Source: CAVOAK01 sp965217615 (GTDB lineage: Bacteria > Pseudomonadota > Alphaproteobacteria > UBA8366 > CAVOAK01). From it: a DNA stretch of 64,000 nucleotides. Made by a program: the position numbers and the translations under genes. Of the stretch, positions 19,516 to 28,747 are shown in pieces. The stretch covers positions 151,963-215,962 of the forward strand of contig CBDCIT010000018.1 of NCBI GenBank assembly GCA_965217615.1, in the 5' to 3' direction. Under the pieces are notes generated by a model. That model ran no database searches and was not told the origin of the DNA. It worked only from the letters and a program-made list of their open reading frames with translations. Position 1 is the stretch's first letter. Every line of letters starts with the position of its first letter.

Positions 19516-21443
19516 TGTCTACATCCGGGCATGACCGCTCGCCCAAGCGCGTGCCGAGGGTTGGCGGAACGATATGATGGACGCGAGCCGGAGGGCGGTT
19601 AGCCGGGCGCTGGCCTGGCGGCGACGTTGACGGTCATTTTCACGAAGTCGAGCACCCGCCTCGGGTTCCTGGCCAGTAACACGCATGGTCTCGGCGACGA
19701 CGAGCCTTCGCCCCTTGATGACGCCGATGGCGAAGCGCCTGAGCCGTGACATGTTCTCGGTGCATCCGTGGCTCAATGAAACGGATGCGGCTGCGATCCT
19801 CGTCGAAGCTCGCGGTCGAGGATGTGCTGCGTCGCCTCGTTTGTCCAGTGGCGGCGATCTGAGCACGAACATCGCGTTCTGGTGATGTGGCCTTGAGGTG
19901 TCAGGCTGGTGACGCCGTAAGCGGTCTCGCAGCGGCGCTTGCCGGACTTGACCTCGACGGTTTCGCGGCGCACGGCGAAGACCTGTCCGACGCCGGGGAA
20001 GTCGAGATAGCCGTTGAGTTCGCCGGAGACCCAGATGGATCGCCGCTCGCGGCGGCCATGCTCGGGCTTTGGGCTCTCGTCTGCAAAGTCCGGCGCCCGC
20101 CCGGCGATGTCCTCGTCGAGCAGAAGCCGGATATCGCTCAGCAGGGTCGGCTGGTTGCCTTTGACGGTGAACAGGTAGTCCGCGCCGCGGTCGAGCAGAT
20201 AGGAGGCCAGCGCGCGCTGAGTGAGCAGGGCATCGGCGGTGACGGTGCGGCCCGCGATGTCGGGCAGGGTATCGAGCAGGGGGATGGCGGTGCCGATCTC
20301 GTTGGTGCGTTTCTCGCCGTCGTAGGCGTCCGGCCTCATACCGACTTTTTTTGCCCCCACGGTGCCTTGGTGTCGTGGCCCACGATGCCGAGCACGTGAG
20401 CCTGGCATCCCTCGGCATCGATGGCGCCGCGCAGGGTCTTGCCGTCGATCGCCAGCGCGCTGTCGCCTGAGCCATGGGCCTCGTGCCACGACCGCAGGGC
20501 GGCGTCGAGCTGCGCCGGGTCGACGCGGATGAGCAGGCTGCGCATCGCCGACAGGCTGGGCGGGCGGTATTGGCCGTCGCGGCGGCGCACGCGGAAGCGC
20601 TGCAGCACCTTGGGGCTGAGATCGTCGACCCATTCGCTGATCGCCTTGTAGCCGCGCATGCCGCAGAGCGTCGCGGCGGTGGCCAAGGCCAGCACCGTGG
20701 GCAGTGCATGGCGCCGGCCCTGGCGGCGGCGGGGATCGTCGATGGGCTGGAAGAACGCGGGCAGGGATCGCATCCGTGCGGCGCTCAGCGTCATCTTGGG
20801 CACTCCATGTCGCAGGCGGGGGTCGAGATGGGCGGCCCGCAACCGGGCCCGCGCGCCCCGGCACAGGGGATGAAGGAACACAAGCTTCGGGTGCGCGTGC
20901 TCGCTGTAGCTGTGCCCGTCGCGGGCGAAGCCGCGGGTGCGTCCTACCTCGATCCAGTTGGCGGCGCGGTAGACGGTGCCCCGGAAGTACGCCGGGTCCA
21001 CGAAGGTCTCCGCCAGAAGCAGGTCGTGGCCGAAGCGGGCCGGCCAGTCGTTCACCAGACGGCGCGCGCACAGCGAGAGCACCCGCGAGCCGAGGTTGCG
21101 CTCACCGCCGGGGAGGATCAGGAAGCGCGAGTTGTTGGTGACGAGGTGCAGACGGCCGAACTGGACGCCATAGTCCCAGCCGATCCAACGGTCGCGCGCC
21201 CCGCACTTCAGCGCCGGTGCCGAGAACACCGCCAACGCCAGCCAGCGCCCTCGATGGTGAGCGACATAGCGCACGATCTCGCCCATCCCCGGCACCGCGC
21301 CGAGATAGTGGTGCGCCTGCATCAAGTCGCGGAAGCGGGCCTCGTCCTCCACCGCCACGATGTCGACGGCCACCTCCGAAAGAACCACCACGGCTTCCTT
21401 GCCCCCACGGTTGCCTCATGGCACTCATATCAGGGCGTGGACA
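19516..21443 (-). mobile_element. ISAs1-family element with DruA-like N-terminal fusion
   Basis: About 1.9 kb. Candidate terminal inverted repeats are TGTCTACATCCGGGCATGA at the left and, reading inward from 21443, TGTCCACGCCCTGATATGA. The left boundary lies against the scrambled zone, so no target duplication can be confirmed. A partly scrambled second version of the left end is at 16,610-16,790. One transposase gene on the minus strand fills it. Confidence 0.65.
19773..21391 (-). CDS. DUF4338 (DruA-like)-ISAs1 transposase, in two frames
   Basis: Residues 1-185 of the upstream frame (21391 down to 20336) form a DUF4338/DruA-like domain: FRDLMQAHHYLGAVPGMGE, GRWLALAVFSAPALKCGARD, WDYGVQFGRLHLVTNNSRFL, LLLAETFVDPAYFRGTVYRAANW. 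An ISAs1 transposase N-terminus follows (FFQPIDDPRRRQGRRHALP, LAIDGKTLRGA with a DDE Asp). That frame stops just after a slippery A_AAA_AAG at about 20345-20351; the -1 frame continues with MRPDAYDGEKRTNEIGTAIP, VTADALLTQRALA and KGNQPTLL. The codon register is exactly that of programmed -1 frameshifting, but ISAs1 elements are not generally known for it and a homopolymer error is possible. The C-terminus appears frameshifted again near 19,860. Confidence 0.75.
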
Positions 21444-21597
21444 GAAAGTCCAGTATTGCCGTCAAATCCTTGTCAGGCGGGGCGAAAGCTCAAAGAACAC
21501 ATCCGCCCTGGGAGATGCGCTGGCGTGTCTTTCGTTTTTGCGCCATAACTCCTACAATCTCGACAAGTATTGAAAGTCATTGGACTGGAGAAGGGAC

Positions 21598-22167
21598 ATG
21601 CGAAATATCCTTTTCGTAATCTTCGTGCTTGCCATTGCAGGCGGCGCGGGCTGGGTTTTTCTGAAAAAAGACCAGACCGCCGACCAGGCGATGACAGGCG
21701 ATAATGTTGAGACCGTGGGTGCTGGTGCTTTGGCAAGGGCGGTCGAGAAGAGCGACCGTCCGATGCTCGAATTTAATCATCTTCTGGTCACCGTGGCGGC
21801 CGCAAAACTGGGCGAGAAGTCCGGTGAGATTTACGGTCAATCAGGAAGCAATGTCGCCGGCACGTCACAGAACGAGGGGTTGGGATTCTCGCGGCAGATG
21901 CTTTTATTCTCGGTTGGGGTGGAGTTGAAGGACGACGAAACTTTGACGCGCGCAAACGGCGACAAAGACCGTCTGAAGGCGATGGTTAAGGAAGAGATCT
22001 CGAACTACTACGCGGAGAAGGCGCAAAAGGGCCTGACCAACAAGGGTATTGGCGTCAAAGAAGACAATGTAAATATTGCGGCCGCCATTAAGATGGTTAC
22101 TGAAGGTGTCGTCGGCACGGGTAGCGTAGTGGATATCATCATCAATAATGCGATGGACCGCGAGTAG
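21598..22167 (+). CDS. Membrane-anchored protein of unknown function
   Basis: About 189 residues from the ATG at 21598, preceded by GGAGAAGGGAC. An N-terminal hydrophobic segment MRNILFVIFVLAIAGGAGWVFL acts as anchor or signal; the rest is soluble, with KDRLKAMVKEEISNYYAEKAQKGL and a conserved-looking end GVVGTGSVVDIIINNAMDRE. No family recognised. Intact, immediately right of the ISAs1 element. Confidence 0.65.
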   Translation: MRNILFVIFVLAIAGGAGWVFLKKDQTADQAMTGDNVETVGAGALARAVEKSDRPMLEFNHLLVTVAAAKLGEKSGEIYGQSGSNVAGTSQNEGLGFSRQMLLFSVGVELKDDETLTRANGDKDRLKAMVKEEISNYYAEKAQKGLTNKGIGVKEDNVNIAAAIKMVTEGVVGTGSVVDIIINNAMDRE

Positions 22168-22279
22168 CTGTACTCAGACCCAGGTATCCGATTACGGCCC
22201 GAACGCGTGCTGCATTCGCCGCAATACATTGCCCCTTTTGCGTGCTTGCGGGCCCGCTAGGTTGTAGCTAGAGTGTCGC

Positions 22280-22320
22280 CAGATGGGCGCAGCCATCTGA
22301 ACTTGTACCTGTTGCGGTAC
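22280..22320 (+). promoter_or_regulatory. Two tandem hairpins in the leader of the solute-binding protein gene
   Basis: First stem CAGATGG/CCATCTG (22280-22286 with 22293-22299, loop GCGCAG); second stem GTACC/GGTAC (22305-22309 with 22316-22320). They sit 60-100 bases before the start codon at 22379. They could be an upstream terminator, an mRNA-stabilising leader or a regulatory structure; there is no T run after them. Confidence 0.3.
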
Positions 22321-22378
22321 CCCTGCCCATCAATTAATTTGCCAGGTACAGACTAAAGCTTACAGGGAGTAGTGAAGT

Positions 22379-23233
22379 ATGAAATATGGCTTACCAGTAG
22401 TTGGACTCGCCATTGGCGCTATGCTGTTGGCGACTCCTCAGGGTACTGCCAAGGCCGATGTCCAGCAGGACCTGGCTAAGGGCAGTATCATTGAAGGTAT
22501 CAAACAAAGTGGTCGTTTCCGCGTTGGCGTAGGCTCCTTCCAGCCTTGGGTCATGCGTGGCAAGAATGGCGATATGATCGGCTTTGAGGTCGACGTCGCT
22601 ACGAAGGTGGCCGAAGACATGGAGGCGAAGGCCGAGTTCTTCCCGACGGCATGGGATGGCATCATTCCAGCGCTACTCGCGAGAAAATTCGATGTGATCA
22701 TCTCCGGTATGTCGATCACGCCGAAGCGTGCACTTCAGGTCAATTTCTCGATCCCATATGCCCATACGGGCTCGCAGCTTGTTTGCAACAAGAAGCTGGC
22801 CGCCGGCATGGTCAAGCCTGCAGACTTCAACAAGCCGCACATCAAAATCGGCGGGCGCCGTGGCGCATCCGGTTCGATCGTGCGTGAAACCTATTGGCCG
22901 AAGGCACAGCACGTTCTCTACGACGACAACGTGCACGCCTATCTCGACACAGTGAATGGCAACCTGCATTGTGCAGGCGCGGCCCCGCCAAAGGGTCAAT
23001 TCGAGGTTCTCAAGAACCCCGAGATGCTGTTCCTGCCGTTTGAGAACCTGCTGGGCAAGACGGACGAAGCGTTTGTGATGCGCAAGGGCGACCCCGATGC
23101 GATCACGTATTTCAACGCCTGGATCCAGTACAACACGACGCAGGGCTTCATTCCGACGCGTTGGAAGTATTGGTTCACGACGTTTGATTGGCTCGATCAA
23201 GTCGAGACCAGCAAGTACCAGCTGAAGAAGTAA
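22379..23233 (+). CDS. Periplasmic solute-binding protein, family 3 (polar amino acid type)
   Basis: 284 residues with a signal peptide ending around MLLATPQGTAKA. Family 3 features: GRFRVGVGSFQPWVMRGKNGDMIGFEVDVA, the ligand-site region AEFFPTAWDGIIPALLARKFDVIISGMSIT and IPYAHTG. It should deliver an amino acid, opine or related small solute to an ABC permease, but no permease or ATPase gene is adjacent, so it is an orphan here. A ribosome-binding sequence GGGAGTAG precedes the ATG, and a strong terminator follows. A fragment of a second such protein is at 29,877-30,225. Intact. Confidence 0.9.
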   Translation: MKYGLPVVGLAIGAMLLATPQGTAKADVQQDLAKGSIIEGIKQSGRFRVGVGSFQPWVMRGKNGDMIGFEVDVATKVAEDMEAKAEFFPTAWDGIIPALLARKFDVIISGMSITPKRALQVNFSIPYAHTGSQLVCNKKLAAGMVKPADFNKPHIKIGGRRGASGSIVRETYWPKAQHVLYDDNVHAYLDTVNGNLHCAGAAPPKGQFEVLKNPEMLFLPFENLLGKTDEAFVMRKGDPDAITYFNAWIQYNTTQGFIPTRWKYWFTTFDWLDQVETSKYQLKK

Positions 23234-23255
23234 CAGTTCGAAGTTCAGAAGTTGA

Positions 23256-23290
23256 GGACCGGCCGAGCAATCGGCCGGTCCTTTTCTTTT
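23256..23290 (+). terminator. Rho-independent terminator
   Basis: Perfect 11-base-pair stem GGACCGGCCGA/TCGGCCGGTCC (23256-23266 with 23271-23281), GCAA tetraloop, then TTTTCTTTT. It lies 22 bases after the solute-binding protein stop and insulates it from the convergent VOC gene. Confidence 0.92.
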
Positions 23291-23340
23291 GTCAATGGAT
23301 GGCGGGAATGCCGCCGTTTCGCGCCGTTCAATGAAGCACG

Positions 23341-23982
23341 TTAGTCAGCAGCGTCCAACAAGCCCTCGCGCTCCACAAATCCCTCGCGTCGACGAACGAT
23401 TCCTTCCTTCAGGAACTTGCCTACCGAATCGTATCCGGCGCTGGGTTCCTTGCAGACCATATTCTCCGGCGGCGTTGGGTTTTTCACCTCTGGCCAGTGT
23501 CCTGGCTGCGGTAGCGAGCCCTCGGAAACGATCGACAACGGGTTCGCATCATCTTCGGCCGGCGTCTTGACCACTTCCGTGCATGGCCAGACGACCTCCA
23601 ATTCGATACCGTTTGGATCGTCGAAGTAAAATGACCAGAGGATGCCGTGATCAAGAACGCCATTTACTTCGATTCCTGCTGCTTCAACCCTGTCCTTGAC
23701 GGCAAACAACTCCTCCCGCGATCCGACGTTGAAGGATATGTGATCGAATCCGCCCTGGCGTTTGTTGGCCGGGCCCCCTTGAGCCTCGTCGTCGGCTGGC
23801 TTCATGTTGGGATATTCGAAGAACGCCATTTCGTTGTTTCCGGTCCTAAAAAAATAATGCCGGATACCAGGTTCGCCGTAGGCTTGCGTCAATTCCATGC
23901 CCAGTAGGTCGCGGTAAAATCGTATCGTCTTAACCATGTCGTCGGTCGCGAACACGACATGGTTGATTTCTTTCAAATGCAT
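23341..23982 (-). CDS. VOC family (glyoxalase/dioxygenase fold) protein
   Basis: About 213 residues from the ATG at 23982 (MHLKEINHVVFATDDM). One full VOC module is visible: HVVFATDDMVKTIRFYRDLLGMEL with the first metal His, GGFDHISFNVGSREEL with a second, and the metal Glu in FYFDDPNGIELEVVWP. This resembles catechol-dioxygenase-like or lyase members. The C-terminal 60 residues (PPENMVCKEPSAGYDSVGKF) are an extension I do not recognise. Substrate unknown. An upstream in-frame ATG at 24033 adds 17 unlikely residues. Confidence 0.8.
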   Translation of the reverse strand: MHLKEINHVVFATDDMVKTIRFYRDLLGMELTQAYGEPGIRHYFFRTGNNEMAFFEYPNMKPADDEAQGGPANKRQGGFDHISFNVGSREELFAVKDRVEAAGIEVNGVLDHGILWSFYFDDPNGIELEVVWPCTEVVKTPAEDDANPLSIVSEGSLPQPGHWPEVKNPTPPENMVCKEPSAGYDSVGKFLKEGIVRRREGFVEREGLLDAAD

Positions 23983-24128
23983 TGTCTGCCCTTTCCAGAG
24001 TGCATCGCCGAACAACAGGTCCGCACACCGCACCTCGATTCAACCAAGCTCTAATTCGTTCTCGTGCAACGGTACCGTATTTCGTCGAGGGACAGGAGTC
24101 GCAATCGGCAACTGACAAGGATCAAGGT

Positions 24129-24908
24129 ATGAGTTCGCTTTTCGATACCGGTGGCGAGATCGATCCGGAAAACCAGGCTTATATTGTCTCGCATCCGAAA
24201 GCGGGGCGCACTTGGGTTAGAGTGATGCTGGGTCGCTACTTGTGCGAACGCTATGGATACGACGAGAAAGACATCTTAGGCATTCGCGCGCTGACGGTGT
24301 CGGCTGGACTCTTGCCGACCCAATTTACGCACGATCACTCCGCAATTGTCGACGAACTCGACTATCGCGAGCTCTCGGCGGACAAGTCCGGATTTCGCGA
24401 GAAACACGTCATCTTCCTGGTGCGCGGGCTGAAGGACATATTGGTCTCGTGTTTCTTTCAGGCGACGAAACGCGTCGGTCGTTTCCACGGAGATCTTCAT
24501 GCATTCGTGCGCGATAAGCGATTTGGAGCGACAAAGGCGGCGACCTTTTTCGCTCACTGGTTTGAGGCACGCTCGATCCCGCAAACATTTCTGGCGATAA
24601 AGTATGAGGATCTGCATCACAATCCGCATTGGCAATTGCGGCGCGTGCTCGAGGTGATAGGTGTCGCCGACGCCGATCCGGATATGATCGATGTCGCAGT
24701 CCGCTACGCTGGTTTCGAAAATATGCAGGCGCTCGAGCGATCCGATTTTTTCGGCGCCGAAATCCTGCGCGCTGGCAGCAGCAAGGATAGGGAAAGCTAC
24801 AAAGTGCGCCGCGGCCACATCGGCGGGCATACGGAGTATTTGGATAAGGACGACATCGCTTACGTCGACGAGATCATCAGTAAGTTCAGCTGCCCATACA
24901 TATATTGA
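24129..24908 (+). CDS. Sulfotransferase domain protein
   Basis: 259 residues from the ATG at 24129. It has the PAPS-binding signatures of the Sulfotransfer_1 fold: 5'-phosphosulfate loop HPKAGRTWVRVMLGRYL near residues 22-38 (usual PKSGTTW) and the 3'-phosphate block VRGLKDILVSCFF near 100. The C-terminus carries the RRGHIGGHTEYL segment that caps the nucleotide in this family. It should move sulfate from PAPS to a carbohydrate or lipid acceptor, which cannot be named. Divergent from the VOC gene. Intact. Confidence 0.85.
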   Translation: MSSLFDTGGEIDPENQAYIVSHPKAGRTWVRVMLGRYLCERYGYDEKDILGIRALTVSAGLLPTQFTHDHSAIVDELDYRELSADKSGFREKHVIFLVRGLKDILVSCFFQATKRVGRFHGDLHAFVRDKRFGATKAATFFAHWFEARSIPQTFLAIKYEDLHHNPHWQLRRVLEVIGVADADPDMIDVAVRYAGFENMQALERSDFFGAEILRAGSSKDRESYKVRRGHIGGHTEYLDKDDIAYVDEIISKFSCPYIY

Positions 24909-25035
24909 TCTGCCGCGGCATGGCGGGCGTGCTCGCGGACGGCTGCCCAAGCTAACTCATTCTTTGGCGCTCTCATCATCGCGCGGCACGTGCTAGTCTA
25001 GAAATGCGAACCGCCGGTGATTTGGGAGATGGTCC

Positions 25036-25182
25036 ATGCCCGGATGGTTGGGCCGACTGTTGTGTCTATTAGGCATCCATGACGATCGGGTGGTAGACGT
25101 CGTCATGGGATGGGGTCAGTCGGGCAACGTCGAAAAACGGCAGTGTCGAAGGTGCGGCGCGGTGTCGACGCGCGGACAATAA
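25036..25182 (+). CDS. 48-residue Cys/His peptide, possible small zinc protein
   Basis: Short frame, start ATG at 25036 with GGGAGAT upstream. The layout is LLCLLGIH near the N-terminus and CRRCGA near the C-terminus, giving a Cys/His pair plus a CxxC pair, as in very small zinc-ribbon peptides of phages and proteobacteria (DUF1660-like). Composition and a proper ribosome-binding site support it; size limits confidence. Confidence 0.45.
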   Translation: MPGWLGRLLCLLGIHDDRVVDVVMGWGQSGNVEKRQCRRCGAVSTRGQ

Positions 25183-25261
25183 TAACGGACGATGATTCGC
25201 CGATTTCTGATGAGATAAACATGGACGTCTTGCGGGCGGCGAACAGCGTTCCTTGGACGAT

Positions 25262-26071
25262 CTAAGTTCCGTTTACGGCCGTCCAGAAATCTTTGTTGGT
25301 GTGCAGCTGCAGATAGATGTGACTTATCTCCAGGCAGCCGCGCATTGTACGGCGCCGGGAGTTGTCGACGTTGTTGCCGCATCGCTCGTATGTTGAGCGC
25401 ACATCGGATACGGATGCTGGATCGAACTCTAAGACCGCATCGGTTGATGTGACTTGCTGCCAAATTATCTCGCGCAGTCTAGCTGTTACATCGTAACCCC
25501 TCAGCGTTGCATTGATGAGCATTGCGGTCAGCGCCGCAAGTTCGTACCGGGGTCCTTGGTCGTGGAAGCGGATCGCGACCTTTCTGTGCTGGGTTGTCGA
25601 CAGCGACAGCTCATTTGGAACCTGCGGATAAAGGTCGCCCTTCTTGGGAACCGGAACCAGCGATGACAGCGCCGGAACGGATATCGCGACCGACTGTGGC
25701 GCGTATGACTTCAAGAGCGTTCGATCGACTGAAATATCCACACCAGTCGACGTGCGCGCGCTGAACTTGAGAAATTTGCGGCCGGGCAGATCAAACGTCT
25801 TGCCCAATTTATCGGTCACATGCAGAACGAGTTCCGTGTTTTCAGCCGGTCGATACGGGGTTTGAGGCTTCGGCTGCGTGCGCGCCATTTGTAGGCAGAA
25901 GCTCGTGAAGTAGCCGGAGCAATTGCGGCCGTCACAGGAAAGCGGGACCGGCTCGTTGGTCGCTATCAATCCAAGCGCCTGGGGAGCAGCCCGCGCTAGC
26001 GTCGTCCCAAAGAGGAACGCGGCCCCGATGAGCGCCGCATTGAGAGGGAATCCGAAAAAACGAACACACAT
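25262..26071 (-). CDS. Secreted protein of unknown function
   Basis: 269 residues with a signal peptide (FPLNAALIGAAFLFGTTLARAAPQA). The early part has cysteines in LSCDGRNCSGYFTSFCLQ, likely disulphide-bonded in the periplasm; the late part has YERCGNNVDNSRRRTMRGC. The centre is beta-rich (VDISVDRTLLKSYAPQSVAISVPALSSLVPVPKKGDLYP). No family recognised. Intact; the ISNCY-type element lies about 80 bases upstream of its start. Confidence 0.65.
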   Translation of the reverse strand: MCVRFFGFPLNAALIGAAFLFGTTLARAAPQALGLIATNEPVPLSCDGRNCSGYFTSFCLQMARTQPKPQTPYRPAENTELVLHVTDKLGKTFDLPGRKFLKFSARTSTGVDISVDRTLLKSYAPQSVAISVPALSSLVPVPKKGDLYPQVPNELSLSTTQHRKVAIRFHDQGPRYELAALTAMLINATLRGYDVTARLREIIWQQVTSTDAVLEFDPASVSDVRSTYERCGNNVDNSRRRTMRGCLEISHIYLQLHTNKDFWTAVNGT

Positions 26072-26154
26072 GGCGTGACCTGTTGTCGCGGCCGCTCATA
26101 ATACCGGTAGGCACTAAGCTAGTTCTAGATTCGCACTGAACGTTACATTGGTCA

Positions 26155-26173
26155 ATCGCGACAACCCATCGAT
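26155..26173. repeat. Left 19-bp direct repeat of the ISNCY-type element
   Basis: ATCGCGACAACCCATCGAT, exactly repeated at 27520-27538, bracketing the element's inverted repeats. Best explained as a long target duplication. Confidence 0.8.
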
Positions 26174-27519
26174 GTCGATAACAAACTGAGTTGACCGCTT
26201 TATGTACCATATGAATTGACCGCTTCTGTTGTGGTGGTTTGGCTCGGTCGCGTCGAAGCGGGTCACGCGGCCTGGAGCCTGTCGTCGTCGATGGTTTCGC
26301 CGTCGGCGCGGTAGCGCGCCAGACACCTGGGTCCGTGGAAGACGGCCAGGTGGCCGTCGGGATATTCGTGCACCCGGGACCTGCGCCTTGACGTAGTGGT
26401 GGCGGTGGCGATCGGCCGGGATCTGCAGCGTGCGGTTCTTGTAGCGCACGGTGTTGTCGCCCGCGACGACGCGGTCCTCCTGGGCGCAGAGGATGTCCTC
26501 GAGCGTGCCGGCAAAAGCCACGAAGGCCGAGCCGGTGTCCGCGGCCGGGCGGGCGAAGCGGGCGTTGTGCGCCGGCCAGAAGAGCTCCTCGATAAAGCGA
26601 TTGGCCTCGGCCATGGTGGCGATCCCGGCGAGGCGCAGCTCCTGGGGCAGGCGCTTCTGCAAGGTCCCGAACATGCGCTCCGAGCGGCCCCGGGCCTGCG
26701 GCGAATAGGCCGCGATCAACTCGATGCCGAGCTGCGCCAAGGCCCGGCCGATCTGGGTCGGGTTGTCCTTGTCCACACCGCCGCCTGCCTCGGGCGTGTG
26801 CCAGTAGTGCGAGGCCCGATCGGCGTAGAGCGAGCAGAACAGCCCGTTTTCGGCGATCACCTCCCGAGCCCGCGGAACGTGCTCATCGTGCCCTCCTCGG
26901 CAACGAAGAAGCCCGAATAGACCTCCGATGTCGCATCGTCCATGGTCACGATCAGATCCCACCACTGGCCCGCAACCCACTCGTGGCTCGAGCCGTCCTG
27001 GTGCAGCATCATCCCTACCACCGGTCGGCGCGGCCGCTTCCGGCGGTGCGCCCCGCGCCTGGGCGCCGGCTTGATCTTGCCGTGCGCCTGCAAGCTCAGG
27101 CGAAGCCAGTTGTAGCTCAGCCCGAAGCCATGCTCGCAGACCAGCTTCTCGTGGAAGTGCTTGGCCGTGAAGTCCGGGTAGCGCGTCTCGAACAGCTCCA
27201 GCACCCGCATCACCTCGTCCACCGGCGCGCGGCGCGCCGAGACCCGCCCAAGGCGCCGGTCGTACAAACCCTCGGCACCCTCGGCCTCATAGCGCTCCCG
27301 CCAGCGCCGGAACGTCCGCTCCGACATGCCCAGGATCTCCGAGGCCTTGGCCTGGCTCAAATCACCCCGATAACAACGTCCGTAGACATCCTCGAACTTC
27401 ATCAATCTCAGTCCCTGCAACTGCTCCGTCCGGCGCATCCGATTCCTCCAGATTTGGAGGAAATCTAAAACCGGACAGATCATCTGTTACATAGACCGGT
27501 CATATCGTGTGTTAGCGAC
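26174..27519 (-). mobile_element. ISNCY (IS1202-like) insertion sequence, 1,346 bp
   Basis: Terminal inverted repeats begin GTCGATAACAAAC at 26174 and, inward from 27519, GTCGCTAACACAC; similarity continues through TTGACCGCTTTATGTACCAT versus ATGACCGGTCTATGTAACAG. Flanked by a 19-base direct repeat. The single transposase gene is frameshifted, so this copy is probably inactive. Confidence 0.82.
26263..27438 (-). pseudogene. ISNCY-family transposase, two frameshifts
   Basis: From the start near 27438: RRTEQLQGLRLMKFEDVYGR, an HTH (SQAKASEILGMSERTFRRW), GLYDRRLGRVSARRAPVDEV and the integrase core beginning HQDGSSHEWVAGQWWDLIVTMDDATSEVY. The frame breaks at FRGL (about 26,880) and resumes one base off at REVIAENGLFCSLYADRASHYW. 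It breaks again near 26,385, after the block IPADRHRHHYVKA, to finish in a third frame with VHEYPDGHLAVFHGPRCLARY. All expected DDE-core segments are present across the frames. Confidence 0.85.
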
Positions 27520-27538
27520 ATCGCGACAACCCATCGAT
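27520..27538. repeat. Right 19-bp direct repeat of the ISNCY-type element
   Basis: Identical to 26155-26173. Confidence 0.8.
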
Positions 27539-27673
27539 TGCGGCGGCGAACGGGTTGGGCAGCTGTCCGCTGATGCTTTGTCTTATCCGAGAAATGGTCG
27601 TAGACTAGGCTAAGCGTCTACGATCCAACGCTGATTTGAGCGGAAGTCTCCAACGGCGCAGGGAGAGGGAGAA

Positions 27674-28684
27674 ATGAGCGAAACACTAACCGATTCGTCG
27701 GTCGGCGTTTCCGCGCAGGCGGCCAAGCTCACTCAAGAAACGTTGGTGTGGGACAATCTGTTTCCGTGTTCTGACGGCACCCGCGAATTAAAACTCCAAT
27801 TGCTCGATCGCGTGAAGAATTGCGGCTACGACTTCGTCACTTTCACGCTTGGCGAGGACTCGTCAGGCATTAAGGAAACGATCGCGAATATAGCGGCGGC
27901 GCGGGCACTCGTACTTTCAGAACCCGATAAGTTCGTACTCGTCAAATCGGCCGACGACGTCAGCGAGGCGAAGCGGGCGGACAAACTTGCCATCAGCTTC
28001 CATTTCCAGGGAACAGGGCCCGTCGAAAGCGATATCGGCATGATCGAGGTCTACTATTCGTTGGGCGTGCGGCAAATGCTGTTAGCGACCAACTTGAAGA
28101 ACATGGTTGGCGATGGCTGCAAGGAGCGCACGGATTGCGGACTGAGCCGTTTCGGCGTGCTGGTGATAGAGGAAATGAACCGCGTCGGCATGCTTGTCGA
28201 TGGCAGCCACACCGGAAATCGGACGACGTTGGAAGCCTGCGAGGTATCGAAGGATCCCTTCATCTTCAGCCATTCCAATCCGAAGGCGCTGTTCGACCAC
28301 CCACGCAACATCACCGACGAACAGATTAAGGCCTCGGCAGCGACTGGCGGTATCATCGGCATCAACGGCGTCAGCGTGTTTCTCGGCAAGAACGACAGTT
28401 CGACGGCGACCATATTGCGCCATATCGACTACGTCGCGGCACTCGTCGGGGCTGAACACGTGGGGATAGCCACCGATCTGCCGGTCGATCCCGGAAATTC
28501 GTCGCCAACTCCGTGGAACCCGCCCCATCCAGGCGATGTGCCATGGTCCGACATAAACTACATTCAGCCCGAGCAACTTCCGGAACTGGCCGACGGTATG
28601 CTTCGAAGCGGCTACAAGGAGTCGCAAGTTCGGGGAATTCTGGGCGAGAATTGGTTTAAATTGGCGCGCCGCGTTTGGAAATAA
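27674..28684 (+). CDS. Peptidase M19 (membrane dipeptidase) family, copy 1
   Basis: 336 residues; GGAGAGGGAG lies just before the ATG. It belongs to the renal-dipeptidase TIM barrel: MIEVYYSLGVRQMLLATN, ERTDCGLSRFGVLVIEEMNRVGMLVDGSHTG, FSHSNPKALFDHPRNITDEQIKA, GGIIGINGV, AALVGAEHVGIATD and the C-terminal VRGILGENWFKLARRVW. The two later metal His (GSHTG, FSHSN) are present. The usual N-terminal HxD (DGHxDLP) is LVWDNLFP instead, and the bridging Glu (usually EGGH) is Gln in FHFQG, so the bimetal site is altered. Tandem paralogue downstream, 63 bases away. Intact. Confidence 0.85.
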   Translation: MSETLTDSSVGVSAQAAKLTQETLVWDNLFPCSDGTRELKLQLLDRVKNCGYDFVTFTLGEDSSGIKETIANIAAARALVLSEPDKFVLVKSADDVSEAKRADKLAISFHFQGTGPVESDIGMIEVYYSLGVRQMLLATNLKNMVGDGCKERTDCGLSRFGVLVIEEMNRVGMLVDGSHTGNRTTLEACEVSKDPFIFSHSNPKALFDHPRNITDEQIKASAATGGIIGINGVSVFLGKNDSSTATILRHIDYVAALVGAEHVGIATDLPVDPGNSSPTPWNPPHPGDVPWSDINYIQPEQLPELADGMLRSGYKESQVRGILGENWFKLARRVWK

Positions 28685-28747
28685 CTACGAACACATTGGC
28701 GCCTGCGTAGACCACTAATTCCGGTGCGGGAATGGGAGGAAAAAACG

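Noticed and set aside
19519..20709. 396-codon minus-strand frame under the ISAs1 transposase
   Set aside because: Alternate frame of the transposase, rich in Arg/Ala/Pro with no domain; only a short stretch near its end may be a frameshifted transposase C-terminus.
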